DNA of 64,000 bases from Bacteriovoracaceae bacterium (GCA_947450475.1 CANFVK010000004.1:124001-188000), one strand, 5' to 3'; counted from the stretch's first letter, positions 42,716-52,396 are shown. Numbers and translations: made by a program. Notes: a model not told the origin generated them from the sequence alone.

Positions 42716-44269
42716 TTAACGAATAATTTCTAGTAGTTTATCAAAACGAATATCTGGCATTTCTACTTTCGATACTGGAGCATTAGGAAGTGTGGCCACA
42801 TCGTAATCAGTGCGTATAGTGTTGTCGCGATCAATACGGTTGCGCAATCCCTGCTCGGCCAAATACCAGCTTATCTTATTTCGATCGAGTCCACAGGAAC
42901 TGACATTGGTGATTCCCCATCTAAGGGCCGCACAGTGATAAGGATCAAATGAAATCGCAAATAAGTTAAGGTGAACAAAATCTAAATCAATGCTAGTTCG
43001 ATCAGTGACATTAATTGTACAAGCTTTAGAACGTGCCAAGTAAATTTCTCTAAGGTCCTTAATCAAGTCTCTTCCCTTATAATCAAGATTGGGAATTTTA
43101 AAATGATAGCTGCTTATCACCTTTTGTAGAAAAGCTTTTATTTCTCTAAAACTTGCTTTTAATCGGGCATCTCTGGCCGGAGTTGCATAGGCTTCCCATT
43201 CACCATCAGCACCATATATATTTTCAGGAAGAGTATAAGGGTGAAGATTGTTTTGAATACCGGTCTTTATCGCAATATTGACTGCATCTTCACGATATTT
43301 AAGGTCCTGACATAATTCATTTAGCGTATCATTAAATTCATTGAGAGGTTTGTAAATAATTACTCCATCGGCCATGGAGGCGCGCACGAATTCATAAAAA
43401 GTCATTTTGATTCCATTGAAGATGAAAGGACCTTTTTGAAATTGAATAAGAGAATAAGTTTTAAGTTCTGCATTTTTTGTCGGAAAAACTTCATCATTTA
43501 CCAACGTGATTGGTCTAAAATTTGAAAATCCGCCACCGATTTGTACTCTGGATCGGGAGAATTTTTCTCCGTAGGTAATTGCACTAACACTATTGTCGGG
43601 ATGAGCATCTATCAAAAGTATCTTACCGTTTGGAGTAATGTCATAAACCACGGCGACGTGACCATTTGGATCATAAACCATGGTGCCGGGAACAATTGCC
43701 TTGCGGTTAATGTCCACTGGATATGAGTCTCTAAAAAGACTTGAAGAGTCGCTTTTGGAAGCATCTGTTCTGAAAGTTGCACTTGATATGGTATCAGATA
43801 AGTTTTGCAAAACATTATTTATATTGTCTCCGTTATATACACGTCGTTTTTGGGTGATGATGTTTCCAAAACGACTGTAGCGAATATCGGATTTTTGATC
43901 ACTAAAGCTATTAGCCTCAACCAAATCTGTAGTATAAGCAAACGGTAAATCATTCATCCAACTAAAATAGGCTCGAAGGATATAAGGAAAATCAGCACAA
44001 TCAGAAAAAATATTTTTTAAGCGTCGAGGATTTTTAGCGGCATACATTGGGTTGGCAGCAGAGCTTCGCAAGCATTCATCAGTGGTTTTACATAATCCAT
44101 TTTTTCGAGCTATACCGATACTGTGAATAAATTGTTGATACTCCAGTTCAAAGCTTTCATTCCAGGAATTTTGAATATTCCATCTTACACTTTTAGGCCA
44201 TTGAGCAAAAGCGGGACCGGTTAATGTTGAGAATGCAAAATAAAGTAAGAACAAAATTTTCAAAAGCAT
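42716..44269 (-). CDS. Exported NlpC/P60-like papain-fold protein
   Basis: A 517-residue protein with a signal peptide (about 1-22). The middle shows a papain-fold amidase pattern: Cys91 in FSDCADFPYILRAY, His204 in DPNGHVAVVYD and an acidic/His pair in LLIDAHPD (Asp221, His223). NlpC/P60 and CHAP enzymes with this order cleave peptidoglycan peptides. The 270-residue C-terminal part is unrecognised. I rate the fold likely but the substrate open. AAGGA precedes the ATG. Confidence 0.7.
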   Translation of the reverse strand: MLLKILFLLYFAFSTLTGPAFAQWPKSVRWNIQNSWNESFELEYQQFIHSIGIARKNGLCKTTDECLRSSAANPMYAAKNPRRLKNIFSDCADFPYILRAYFSWMNDLPFAYTTDLVEANSFSDQKSDIRYSRFGNIITQKRRVYNGDNINNVLQNLSDTISSATFRTDASKSDSSSLFRDSYPVDINRKAIVPGTMVYDPNGHVAVVYDITPNGKILLIDAHPDNSVSAITYGEKFSRSRVQIGGGFSNFRPITLVNDEVFPTKNAELKTYSLIQFQKGPFIFNGIKMTFYEFVRASMADGVIIYKPLNEFNDTLNELCQDLKYREDAVNIAIKTGIQNNLHPYTLPENIYGADGEWEAYATPARDARLKASFREIKAFLQKVISSYHFKIPNLDYKGRDLIKDLREIYLARSKACTINVTDRTSIDLDFVHLNLFAISFDPYHCAALRWGITNVSSCGLDRNKISWYLAEQGLRNRIDRDNTIRTDYDVATLPNAPVSKVEMPDIRFDKLLEIIR

Positions 44270-44502
44270 AATTTATCCTTCGTTAAGATTGATAAAGCAC
44301 TAATGAATTTTTAACTTAAAAAAAAATTGAAAACCAATTGTCTTTTTCTTTAATAATAGGCCCTATATATAGAAGCACTCTAGAATCGATTGCCCATCTT
44401 TTGTGCCATTAAGCTATTAAATTTTATATCTTTTAAGCATGATTTTCTAATGTGTTAGAAGCAATAGCCGATAAGCCAAATACAGAATTTCCTTTAAAAA
44501 TG

Positions 44503-44508
44503 TATAAT
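44503..44508 (+). promoter_or_regulatory. Consensus -10 ending seven bases before ATG at 44515
   Basis: TATAAT; the usual start seven bases on falls on the A of the second of two adjacent ATG codons (44512, 44515). No convincing -35 and no Shine-Dalgarno. Confidence 0.4.
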
Positions 44509-44514
44509 TAAATG

Positions 44515-45765
44515 ATGATAAATTTTGTTCATAAATTTTTGACCGTCTCACTTTTATCAAGTTCAATTCTATTGAACTCATCAGCATTTGCAGAAGGCGG
44601 TGATACTACTCTCGATGCTCAAAAAACTGCTTGCGATAAAAACAGTGCTTCTCGCTGGGATCAAAATTTAAATCGATGTGTAGGAAAAGTCGAAGATCGC
44701 AATGCTCGTCATGAGGTAGAAAACTGCTCAAAAATTCCAGACCCGGCTCTACAGGCCGAGTGCTATAAAAAGATTGCTGAAAATAAAACGGGATTGAGTT
44801 CTGACCCCAATTCACTCTCTGATGGCAATACGGGAAAATCGGCTATTATGAACGGAATCGGAACGGCTTATGCCATTATTGGCATGGTCAACAGCGTGGG
44901 TTCAGGACACAAAGAATCAAGTTGTACGTCTAAGAGTATTTTTGGTTGGACTGCAATGGCAGGTACGGCCACAGATATTTGGTTAAAAATCAAGGCCCGC
45001 AACCAAATCGATTCACTAAAAGACAAATACAAAGTTGGAGATAAAACGACTGCCTATAACAATCAGTCAAAGGCATTTGAATATCTCAAAGAAGAACAGC
45101 AAACGGTCCAGGATATTGCCAATCGTGAGAAAAAAAGAAACTTACTTTTAATGCTGGGTTACGGCGCAGCCTCGGTCACAGCTCTTTATGAAATCGTAAC
45201 TAAAAAACCAGATTGTTATGTAGAAAAGAAGAAACCTGAGGCTTCTCAAGAGCCTGCTCAAGAGCCTGCTCAAGAGCCTGCTCAAGAGCCTGCTAAAGAA
45301 CCTGTAAAAGAACCTGTTAAAGAACCTGTTAAAGAGCCTGTTACAGAACCGGCCAAGACAGAAGAACTACCGAAGACGGATCCACCTGCTAATAATCAAG
45401 TCGCTACAGTTAGCAGTCAGACAACTGAACCTGCGACTCCTGCTGCAACTCCTAAAGATAAGTTTTATGCATCTTCAGCAAATGGTTCCACCCAAATTCG
45501 CAGTGAGGATGGTACTAAGGCAATCGTAGGTAATAAAATTATCGATTATAAGTCAGGAAACGTTTTAGGTACAGTTTCCGCAGATAATGTCGACCTCCGA
45601 AACCTAGGAACAAATGCCTCAATCCCCGCAGATAGTTTCAAGAAATATGGTATCTACCCTTCGGGGGCAACTGATAGCGCAACAAAAATAAATTTTGGAA
45701 CTGGCAATGGACCCCGAACTCAGGTCAATGGAACCACAACCACTATTATTGATAGGAAGAAGTAA
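44515..45765 (+). CDS. Exported repeat protein with EPxx tract
   Basis: A 416-residue protein: signal peptide (about 1-27), Cys-containing helical region (TACDKNSAS, RCVGKVEDRN, NCSKIPDPALQAECYKKI), two hydrophobic segments (near 112-124 and 211-225), then an acidic/Pro tract of tandem EPAQ, EPAK and EPVK units that probably forms an extended spacer, and a C-terminal region of short strands. No family recognised. It ends one base before the next gene's ATG, so both act together. The start could also be the ATG at 44512. Confidence 0.7.
   Translation: MINFVHKFLTVSLLSSSILLNSSAFAEGGDTTLDAQKTACDKNSASRWDQNLNRCVGKVEDRNARHEVENCSKIPDPALQAECYKKIAENKTGLSSDPNSLSDGNTGKSAIMNGIGTAYAIIGMVNSVGSGHKESSCTSKSIFGWTAMAGTATDIWLKIKARNQIDSLKDKYKVGDKTTAYNNQSKAFEYLKEEQQTVQDIANREKKRNLLLMLGYGAASVTALYEIVTKKPDCYVEKKKPEASQEPAQEPAQEPAQEPAKEPVKEPVKEPVKEPVTEPAKTEELPKTDPPANNQVATVSSQTTEPATPAATPKDKFYASSANGSTQIRSEDGTKAIVGNKIIDYKSGNVLGTVSADNVDLRNLGTNASIPADSFKKYGIYPSGATDSATKINFGTGNGPRTQVNGTTTTIIDRKK
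45247..45354 (+). repeat. Tandem 12-base repeat (nine units) coding the EPxx tract
   Basis: Four identical units caagagcctgct are followed by four aaagaacctgtt-type units and one diverged unit. The repeat is in frame with codons, so changes in copy number would only lengthen or shorten the spacer by four residues each. Confidence 0.85.
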
Positions 45766-45766
45766 G

Positions 45767-47002
45767 ATGAAATTGTTTTTACTTTCTCTTTTTATTCTTC
45801 CTCACCTCGCTTTGGCGGGTGCGACTGGAGAAGTGTTAGGAGATACTGCCAAAGGAGCAGCGGTTGGCGCCGCCATAGGTACAGTTCAAACCAAAGTAGG
45901 GCAAAAGATTTTAGGAGAAGAGACATCTAAAAAAATTGGAGCATTCTTTGAATCGCCTGAAGGAATTTTATTGATGTCAGGAATGGCCACGGTCTATTCT
46001 GGCGTTCTCTACAACGCAGCGGCTGATCAAGAAGAAGAGGCTGGTAAAAATATTGAAAAAATTGACAAGATTATGGCCGAGTTTAAAGACTCTTATGCCG
46101 CTTATTGTCCCAACGGACGAGAAGATTTAAACGTGCCCGATTGCTATTGTTATCTCTCTAGTGGTGCCGAAAACTCAAATCGATCTAGATCTCAGATTTG
46201 TCAAAACCTTTGGTCTCAAAACAAATATAAACTAGATGCAAAAGCTGGAAGTTATGCCGGTCTATCAAAGTTTGTCGACCCTGTTGGCTGCTTAAATATC
46301 AATGGCAAATTTGATGAAAATTGTAATTGTAAAAAATTTCTTAATGCCAAAGGTGGCAATGCATGTATGAAAAGTGTCTCTATTCAGTTTCCCGCTGGAA
46401 TTGGTGGTGCACTAATGAAAACCACTGGTTTAAAAGATGTCATGCAACTAGCGGCCAATACCGCCAATGGCAATCCTATGTTTAACAATTTTAGTAACGG
46501 AGTATTAGGTATCAAAGCCGTCGCTACTGATAATCTTAAATCTCAAATGATGCAGCAAATGGCCGCTAAGCTTGGCATGGGTGATGGTAATTCTGGTACG
46601 ATTACACTCAATGAAAAAAATGTCGGTAAGTTAGCTACTGCCATGCTAGGAGACAAGGCGATAGCAGCTGCAGTCGCTAACACAAAATCAGCGCTGGAAA
46701 TGAATGCTATTCAAGGTCAAGCTTCAAAGTCACCAGAGCTCGCTAAAGCTGCTGCCAAGGCTGGCTTATCAATGGGCGGGGGTAACGGACTACAAAATAA
46801 AAAAATAGCATCAAAAGAAAATTCTAATTTTAGTTTTGGCAATGACTCAGGCAGTTCTGCTGGAAAAGTTCAAGAATTCTCAGAACAACAAAAAAGCTAC
46901 AAATATAAAGGAGACATCTCAAAAGACTCTGATAAGTCGTTATTTGATATCATATCTAATCGTTATATAAATACTGCCCTTCGTCGCTTATTTGAAAATT
47001 AA
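45767..47002 (+). CDS. Exported glycine-zipper/cysteine-containing protein
   Basis: A 411-residue protein with a signal peptide (MKLFLLSLFILPHLALA). After it comes a glycine-zipper-like segment (AKGAAVGAAIGTVQTKVGQK), a hydrophobic region, a Cys-rich block (PDCYCYLSS, QICQNL, GCLNI, NCNCKKF, NACMKS) and an Ala/Gly-rich helical C-terminal half. Function unknown. The start at 45767 is chosen because it begins the signal peptide, follows AGGAAG, and lies one base after the stop of the preceding gene. Confidence 0.75.
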   Translation: MKLFLLSLFILPHLALAGATGEVLGDTAKGAAVGAAIGTVQTKVGQKILGEETSKKIGAFFESPEGILLMSGMATVYSGVLYNAAADQEEEAGKNIEKIDKIMAEFKDSYAAYCPNGREDLNVPDCYCYLSSGAENSNRSRSQICQNLWSQNKYKLDAKAGSYAGLSKFVDPVGCLNINGKFDENCNCKKFLNAKGGNACMKSVSIQFPAGIGGALMKTTGLKDVMQLAANTANGNPMFNNFSNGVLGIKAVATDNLKSQMMQQMAAKLGMGDGNSGTITLNEKNVGKLATAMLGDKAIAAAVANTKSALEMNAIQGQASKSPELAKAAAKAGLSMGGGNGLQNKKIASKENSNFSFGNDSGSSAGKVQEFSEQQKSYKYKGDISKDSDKSLFDIISNRYINTALRRLFEN

Positions 47003-47071
47003 ATCATTTCATTTATTCTATGGAATCTTTTTTGCTAGTGAGGTTCACCAGACTACACCCATGAGGAAAAA

Positions 47072-48202
47072 GTGGATCTCAAACAAAATGAAGTTTTAAA
47101 ATCTAATTCGCCAAAAAGCACTTCGACTCGCCTTCGTGAATCTGTTCCAGCAATTTTATCTCAATGGGAGAAATGGGTTAGAGTTGAAGTTGAAGCCGCT
47201 CGAGATCTTCATCCCACTGATTTAAAAAATTCATTGCCAAAAGTTTTAGAAAATTTAGCCGCGGCATTAGAATTTCCCCATGAAGGAAAAATGCCCGAAA
47301 TAAAGGTGGCAAAAGAGCACGGCCGGGAGCGCTCTTCATTTCCTCAATATACCCTCGAGCAAATAATTGCAGAGTATCGAATATTGCGTCGAGCAATTTT
47401 TGAAGTGTTAGGACAGGATTTTACCTCGCAGGAAAGAGACACAATTATAGAAGCAATCGAAATAGGCATAAGCGAATCAGCTTCAGAGTTTACTCGGCAA
47501 CAATTCAAATTCCGTGAGCAATTCGTTGCCATGCTCGCCCATGATTTGCGCAATCCCCTCTCTGCAGCTAAAACCAGTGCCCAGTTAATTTTACGAATGG
47601 CCGATAAAAAAGAATCAGTCCAGGCCATAGCAGGTAGAATTATCAACACCATTGATCGAACTGATAATCTGATCAAGGACTTACTAGACTCAAACTTGGT
47701 TCAAATGGGCCGCAAGATCCCGTTAGATATTCAAGAAGTTAATCTTACTGAAATAGTTAAAACAACTTTAGATGAAGTAACATCCATCTTCGGCGATCGA
47801 TTTATTTTAAAAAGTGATAATTTTATTCCCGGATTTTGGGATCCCAAAATATTGCAAAGAGCCTTTGGAAATATACTAACCAATGCCATTAAGTATGGTG
47901 ATCAAAAAAGTTCCGTTGTTTTGACGACCTCTCAGCAGGCAAGTCAGGTAGAAGTTAGCATTCATAACGAAGGACCTCCAATTAGTGCAGAAGAACAAAA
48001 AGGATTATTTGAAAATTTTTATCGAACTAGCGGTACCAAAGAAAGCCCAACAATTGGATGGGGAGTGGGATTGTACTTAGTTAAAGGTGCGATGATAGCC
48101 CATGGTGGGCATGTTCGGGTAAAAAGTAATGAGAATTCGGGAACAACCTTTATCTTAAATTTTCCACGAGATTGCCGCCATTTAAGTCAACAAGTACATT
48201 AG
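47072..48202 (+). CDS. Soluble sensor histidine kinase with RsbRD-like N-terminus
   Basis: A 376-residue histidine kinase without membrane spans. Residues 15-140 are an all-helical domain like the RsbRD_N/globin-type sensor regions (ESVPAILSQWEKWVRVE). The HisKA box has phospho-acceptor His157 in LAHDLRNPLSAAK; the ATPase domain has the N box with Asn267 and Asn271 in FGNILTNAIKYGD and the G box GWGVGLYLVKG. The start is GTG with GAGG seven bases upstream. No receiver gene is adjacent; the stand-alone receivers at 7.8 and 23.2 kb are possible partners only by inference. Confidence 0.88.
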   Translation: MDLKQNEVLKSNSPKSTSTRLRESVPAILSQWEKWVRVEVEAARDLHPTDLKNSLPKVLENLAAALEFPHEGKMPEIKVAKEHGRERSSFPQYTLEQIIAEYRILRRAIFEVLGQDFTSQERDTIIEAIEIGISESASEFTRQQFKFREQFVAMLAHDLRNPLSAAKTSAQLILRMADKKESVQAIAGRIINTIDRTDNLIKDLLDSNLVQMGRKIPLDIQEVNLTEIVKTTLDEVTSIFGDRFILKSDNFIPGFWDPKILQRAFGNILTNAIKYGDQKSSVVLTTSQQASQVEVSIHNEGPPISAEEQKGLFENFYRTSGTKESPTIGWGVGLYLVKGAMIAHGGHVRVKSNENSGTTFILNFPRDCRHLSQQVH

Positions 48203-48288
48203 AATTTGAATAATTCAATCTTGCAAAAGTGCAGTCATTCATCAATAATAGGGCCACTAAACACACATTATATTAAGAGAGATTAAAA

Positions 48289-49032
48289 ATGATCCGTTTA
48301 ATTAGTGCGCTTCTATTTTTGACCACATTATCACTACCAATTCACGCATCAAATCAGAACAACAGAAACATCTACATTTTAAAATCCTCCGGAGTTTGTG
48401 ACGGTTGTGCCGAAGCCATTTCCAAGATGCTTTTTACGGCAGGAATTCGTAGCCAAATTCTTGGACCTGAGCAATTAAAATCTTCCGTACAATCCAGTGA
48501 CCTTCTCATAATTGGAGGGGGAATTCCTGGTGGAGAGGGAGAATGGACTATAAAAAAAGACCTCATGAAGGTTGATGCCTTCAATTGGCTTAAAAAGCAC
48601 ATCACTAACGGTGGGCGCTACCTGGGCATTTGCGCCGGAGCTTACTTGGCAGAAAAGTGGATCGATAAAGAAACCAATGAATACGGCCTCAATATCTTTC
48701 CCGGAGAAATTGATAATTATTCAAAAATTGATAAGAATGCAAAATATGTACTCACTAAATGGAATGAACAAAATGTCAGTCGCTGGGTATACTTCCAAGA
48801 TGGACCGGCATTTTACCCAAATGCTAATGCTAATATCAAGGTGTTGGCGACTTTTTCAGCTGATGAAACTCCCGCAGCAGTTATTTTTCCTTCCGGCAAA
48901 GGTAAGGTTGGATTAATCTCTCCCCACGTAGAAGCCGATTATGAATGGGCCAGCGAGGTCCACCATTCAAAAGATAAAGACGGCCGCGACTACGAATTAG
49001 GGATTAAACTCGTTGAAGAATTATTAGAATAA
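48289..49032 (+). CDS. Exported BPL_N/GATase1-like protein
   Basis: A 247-residue protein with a signal peptide (about 1-20). The core matches the class I glutamine-amidotransferase-like family that includes the N-terminal domain of biotin-protein ligase: LLIIGGGIPGGEG, and nucleophile Cys115 in YLGICAGAYLA, then PAAVIFPSGKGKVGLISPHVE. An exported member is unusual because most act in the cytoplasm. A CDGC motif near residue 37 is an additional feature. Function not known. Confidence 0.83.
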   Translation: MIRLISALLFLTTLSLPIHASNQNNRNIYILKSSGVCDGCAEAISKMLFTAGIRSQILGPEQLKSSVQSSDLLIIGGGIPGGEGEWTIKKDLMKVDAFNWLKKHITNGGRYLGICAGAYLAEKWIDKETNEYGLNIFPGEIDNYSKIDKNAKYVLTKWNEQNVSRWVYFQDGPAFYPNANANIKVLATFSADETPAAVIFPSGKGKVGLISPHVEADYEWASEVHHSKDKDGRDYELGIKLVEELLE

Positions 49033-49152
49033 GGTCTGAAAAAACTTCAGAAGTTGTATTTTTTGATTGAATTGTAGGGCAATTGAAATTAAATTGACTC
49101 CATAAATTAATCTGAATAGCAAACTTAATTGCTAAAAAATCTAGGAGTTCAC

Positions 49153-49452
49153 ATGAAATCATTGATCGTAATCGCTCTAGCTTTAGTTTCTTTTTCTTCT
49201 TTCTCTACTGAATCAAAATCAGCTGCAAAAGTTGAAGCAAAAAAAGAAGCTCAAACTGAAGTAAAAGCTGAAGCTAAAACTGAAGTAAAAGCTGAAGAAA
49301 AAACAGCAGAAGTTAAATCATGTGCTAACTTAAAAGGTAAAGAACTTAAAGCTTGCGAAGCTAAATTAGTAAAAACTGCAGAAAAAAAATCTGATAAAAA
49401 AGAAGAAAAAGCTGCTGCAACAACAACTGAAACAAAATCAGTAAAAAAATAA
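49153..49452 (+). CDS. Small exported Ala/Lys/Glu-rich protein
   Basis: A 99-residue protein with a signal peptide (about 1-17) and a mature part made of degenerate KAEAKTEV repeats around one short cysteine-containing segment (SCANLKGKELKACEAK). Very biased codon and residue use. AGGAG precedes the ATG at 49153 by five bases. Probably an abundant periplasmic or surface protein; no family assigned. Confidence 0.72.
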   Translation: MKSLIVIALALVSFSSFSTESKSAAKVEAKKEAQTEVKAEAKTEVKAEEKTAEVKSCANLKGKELKACEAKLVKTAEKKSDKKEEKAAATTTETKSVKK

Positions 49453-49480
49453 TCTTTAATAAAATATAATTATTGAAAGG

Positions 49481-49507
49481 GGGAGTTCATTAGAACTCCC
49501 TTTTTTT
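49481..49507 (+). terminator. Rho-independent terminator
   Basis: Stem gggagttc/gaactccc with loop ATTA, followed by T7. It ends the transcript of the Ala/Lys/Glu-rich gene and touches the end of the convergent gene at 49506. Confidence 0.88.
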
Positions 49508-51221
49508 ATTCAAAAATTCCCGATTTATCAATCAGCTCATCTACCCTACTTAACTTTAATGAATTAAGTGTCTCATTAAAAATAGTCGCAGAATATTGGG
49601 GGTATTGCTTTATAGAAGAACGAATTAACTGAAGACAATCTAGTTGAGTTGAATTATCTGAATATTGACACAAATACATACCAAGAGCTAATGCCTTATT
49701 GCCATTTTTCCAGAAGGCATAAAAATTAGAGAAAGCGGAAAATTCTTTTACACTAGATTGAAAGGACTTTGCGTTTTTTTGTTGTAAAAAAAGAATCGAA
49801 AGCAACAATGATTTAGTGGGGTGTGCTACTTTAATCTCTAAAAGCTCATTAATTTTTTGATCGAATCTCAAAGCATCGTAGCGAAAAATAGCTTTGCAGT
49901 GGGCATCAATAAGAGTACTAGCAGGTTTTTCAGCGATATTAAACCTAGAAATCTGATAGGCTTCACCATATTTTTTATCATCGAGTAAAATATAAGTTAG
50001 GGCCACTATCGATTCATTGGTAGGCTCTTTTATGAAAGAGTAAGTCCACAATCGTTTTTGATTATTGAAATTTGAAATATAATTCAGATTATAGCCGAAG
50101 ATAAATACAAGATAGAGGCTAAAGAAATATCTTAAAGCTTTATACCGTTGAAGCATTAAAAAAATAATAAGCAAAATTCCAAGTGAAGGGTTAAGTAAAT
50201 AAGTATCACTGCAAAAAATATTTGTTGGTATTAAAACAGGAGCCAACAGAAAAAGAAAATAAAGAAATGAAGTGGTCAGTAAGCTCTGACGTGAGTTGTT
50301 TTTTTTATTAAAAAAGTATGCACCGATCATGGATAAAGCAAGAAAAACCAAGCCAATCAAATTCTCAACTGAATCTCGAGAGTGTGGACTAGGCAAGGCG
50401 GATAAAGGAAATAAAATCAGTTCAAAATATCTACCTATTGCAAGAAATGGACTTGTAATCTTATCCCAAAAGTCTAGATCGATCATTTTCTCATGACCAA
50501 TTTGCTGGAAAAAAACATTATAATAATAAAAATTTGAAGCAAGAACGATGATTCCTATAAAAAAAATTGGCACAATTTTAATATAAGAAATCTTGATAGT
50601 ACTTCGAAGCTTTAAATAAACGATATACCAAGCCGGCCAGAAAAGACTTATTGGTTGAGAGAGAATTGAGAGGGTATAAAAAATCATTAACTTAATATTG
50701 TTAACATGATATTTATTATTTTGTTCAAGACGAGTTACCTCTTCAGTACAAATAAAAATAAAGAGCGTTGAGAGTAGATGTTTTCTAGCGGCAATCCATG
50801 CAACCGAACTGGTCGAAATGGGAGACAATGCAAAGAATGCAACAAGAATAAGATGAGAAAAACTTAGTTCGTCTTTATAGTTTTTGAAATGATAAGTAAT
50901 TTTATAAAAATAAAGAACTATAAATATCCACAGCAATACATTGATTAAGTGTTGGGAATAATAATGTGGAACAATCTCAATTATCTTAAGATCTAAAAAG
51001 TGAGATAAATCTCTGACAGGTTGCAAGTCAAGGATTAATCCTCTTTTGATAGCATCGAGATAATCACTAAGATGATGAATTTTAAAAAGAGGACCAACGA
51101 TTATGAAATCATCATAATGCAACCCCGGGTCATGGACGATGAGGTTCAAATGTAAAAAAATTAATAAAGTAAAAAGGAAGAAAAAGAAGATGAAGACTGG
51201 TTTTATTTTAAGCAAAGCCAT
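49506..51221 (-). CDS. Multi-pass membrane protein of the TMTC/GT-C type
   Basis: A 571-residue protein with about ten spans. The N-terminal loop (HDPGLHYDDF) and SVAWIAARKHLLSTLF resemble the TMTC/DUF1736 group and related GT-C mannosyltransferase-like proteins, which move sugars from lipid carriers to proteins or glycans. The soluble C-terminal 170 residues look helical and could be TPR-like. Assignment is moderate. AGGGA precedes the ATG. Neighbouring gene remnants suggest a damaged surface-glycan locus. Confidence 0.65.
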   Translation of the reverse strand: MALLKIKPVFIFFFFLFTLLIFLHLNLIVHDPGLHYDDFIIVGPLFKIHHLSDYLDAIKRGLILDLQPVRDLSHFLDLKIIEIVPHYYSQHLINVLLWIFIVLYFYKITYHFKNYKDELSFSHLILVAFFALSPISTSSVAWIAARKHLLSTLFIFICTEEVTRLEQNNKYHVNNIKLMIFYTLSILSQPISLFWPAWYIVYLKLRSTIKISYIKIVPIFFIGIIVLASNFYYYNVFFQQIGHEKMIDLDFWDKITSPFLAIGRYFELILFPLSALPSPHSRDSVENLIGLVFLALSMIGAYFFNKKNNSRQSLLTTSFLYFLFLLAPVLIPTNIFCSDTYLLNPSLGILLIIFLMLQRYKALRYFFSLYLVFIFGYNLNYISNFNNQKRLWTYSFIKEPTNESIVALTYILLDDKKYGEAYQISRFNIAEKPASTLIDAHCKAIFRYDALRFDQKINELLEIKVAHPTKSLLLSILFLQQKNAKSFQSSVKEFSAFSNFYAFWKNGNKALALGMYLCQYSDNSTQLDCLQLIRSSIKQYPQYSATIFNETLNSLKLSRVDELIDKSGIFE

Positions 51222-51388
51222 TTCCCTAGCTCATTAAATTCTGATTTTAAATAGTCATTTATTAAATTAACATCTTTATTCAACTACGATTAATTGATAG
51301 TGTAAACAATCAATATTTGACAGCAAAAACTTGTTTAACTATCGTAAGATTTAACAATAAAAATTTCAAACATAGTCCTGGTCATCTA

Positions 51389-52053
51389 ATGATTTTTTTA
51401 AAGTATCTAGATTTTCTAAAAAAAATAATTTTAGCGAACTTCAAGCAATTAAAACGGCCATATAAAATTTTCTTAGTAGTAACCAAGTCCTGTGGGTCAA
51501 GGTGTAGCAATTGCCTAATCTGGCAAGAAAAGCCTTCGAAAGAATTAAGTATTTCTGAATTTGAATTAATTGCTGTTAATTTAGGGCCAAGTCTATCATG
51601 GCTAAATATATCAGGTGGTGAACCTACTGACAGAGATGATTTGTTAGAAATTATCAATGTTTTTATTCAAAAATGCCCAACCTATTAATTATTAATTTTA
51701 CATCCAACGGTTTAAATGGCGAACGATTAAAAATAGTTGCACAAGAATTAAACCACTCATTTTCTGGTATCATTGGCATTAACATAAGCATCGATGGTCC
51801 AGAAGAAATTCACCAAAAGCTTCGAGGCGGCACCGCTAGCTATCAAAAAGCTATTGAGACATTGAGAATGATACGCACTTTCAAAAGAATTCGGTCTCAT
51901 GCGTCTATGACAATCTTTAACAAAAATAAAAGCTTAATTAAAGCAACATACGAGCAAATAAAAGTTAATATTGCTGATTTTAAAAAAAATGATTTACAGA
52001 TTAATTATTCATTTGAATCTGATCATTTCTATAAAAAACATAGTCGCTTCTGA
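51389..52053 (+). pseudogene. Radical SAM protein, frameshifted and truncated
   Basis: The first frame (51389-51688) encodes a radical SAM start with the cluster motif CGSRCSNC (Cx3Cx2C) and the SAM-binding NISGGEPTDRDD. It ends in a stop a few codons after an A5 run (51669-51673). One extra A would join it to the next frame (to 52053), giving FIQK-MPNLLIINFTSNG and then ISIDGPEEIHQKLRGG, both typical of radical SAM proteins with a SPASM or twitch-like continuation. The second frame stops at TGA (52051-52053) before any C-terminal cluster domain. A functional full-length enzyme is not expected. Confidence 0.8.
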
Positions 52054-52324
52054 TGCATTTTTAACATGGCCTAATTATTCGGCACAAGTTTATAATGTCC
52101 ATCTTCATCGAGATTATGACCTGGAAATAAAAGAAGATTTTTCAACCTTCTTAAAATCTAAACAAATAGATACCATTGTTCTTTATGATCACTATCGTGA
52201 ACGATTAAAAGAAATTGGTTTTAATTCCTATTTTGAAGACTTTGAAAAGCGCTATGAATATTATGGTTTTAAACTTAGTTACAGCAACAAACGTCAACAA
52301 AGGATTTATCGAATCATTAAATGA
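52040..52324 (+). pseudogene. 3' remnant of another protein joined to the radical SAM fragment
   Basis: From about 52045 a different frame carries a coherent stretch (FLTWPNYSAQVYNVHLHRDYDLE, then IDTIVLYDHYRERLKEIGFNSYF and QQRIYRIIK at the end). It looks like the C-terminal soluble part of a membrane glycosyltransferase and not like the end of a radical SAM protein. The junction near the upstream TGA suggests a deletion that fused two genes. The stop TGA at 52322-52324 overlaps an ATG at 52321, followed by 34 codons in another frame, possibly the start of a third lost gene. Confidence 0.5.
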
Positions 52325-52396
52325 ATGAAACTTTTTTAGCAAATACACAAAAACCGCTTGATATTAACAAGGAAATTTTCAATGGAATGAAGTTTA

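Noticed and set aside
45247..45354. Tandem repeat as a CRISPR array
   Set aside because: Units are contiguous 12-mers in frame inside a coding region with no spacers; no cas genes are nearby.
51660..51680. Programmed -1/+1 frameshift at the A-run in the radical SAM gene
   Set aside because: The run is only A5, no stimulatory structure is apparent, and the second frame also lacks the expected C-terminus, so decay is a simpler reading.
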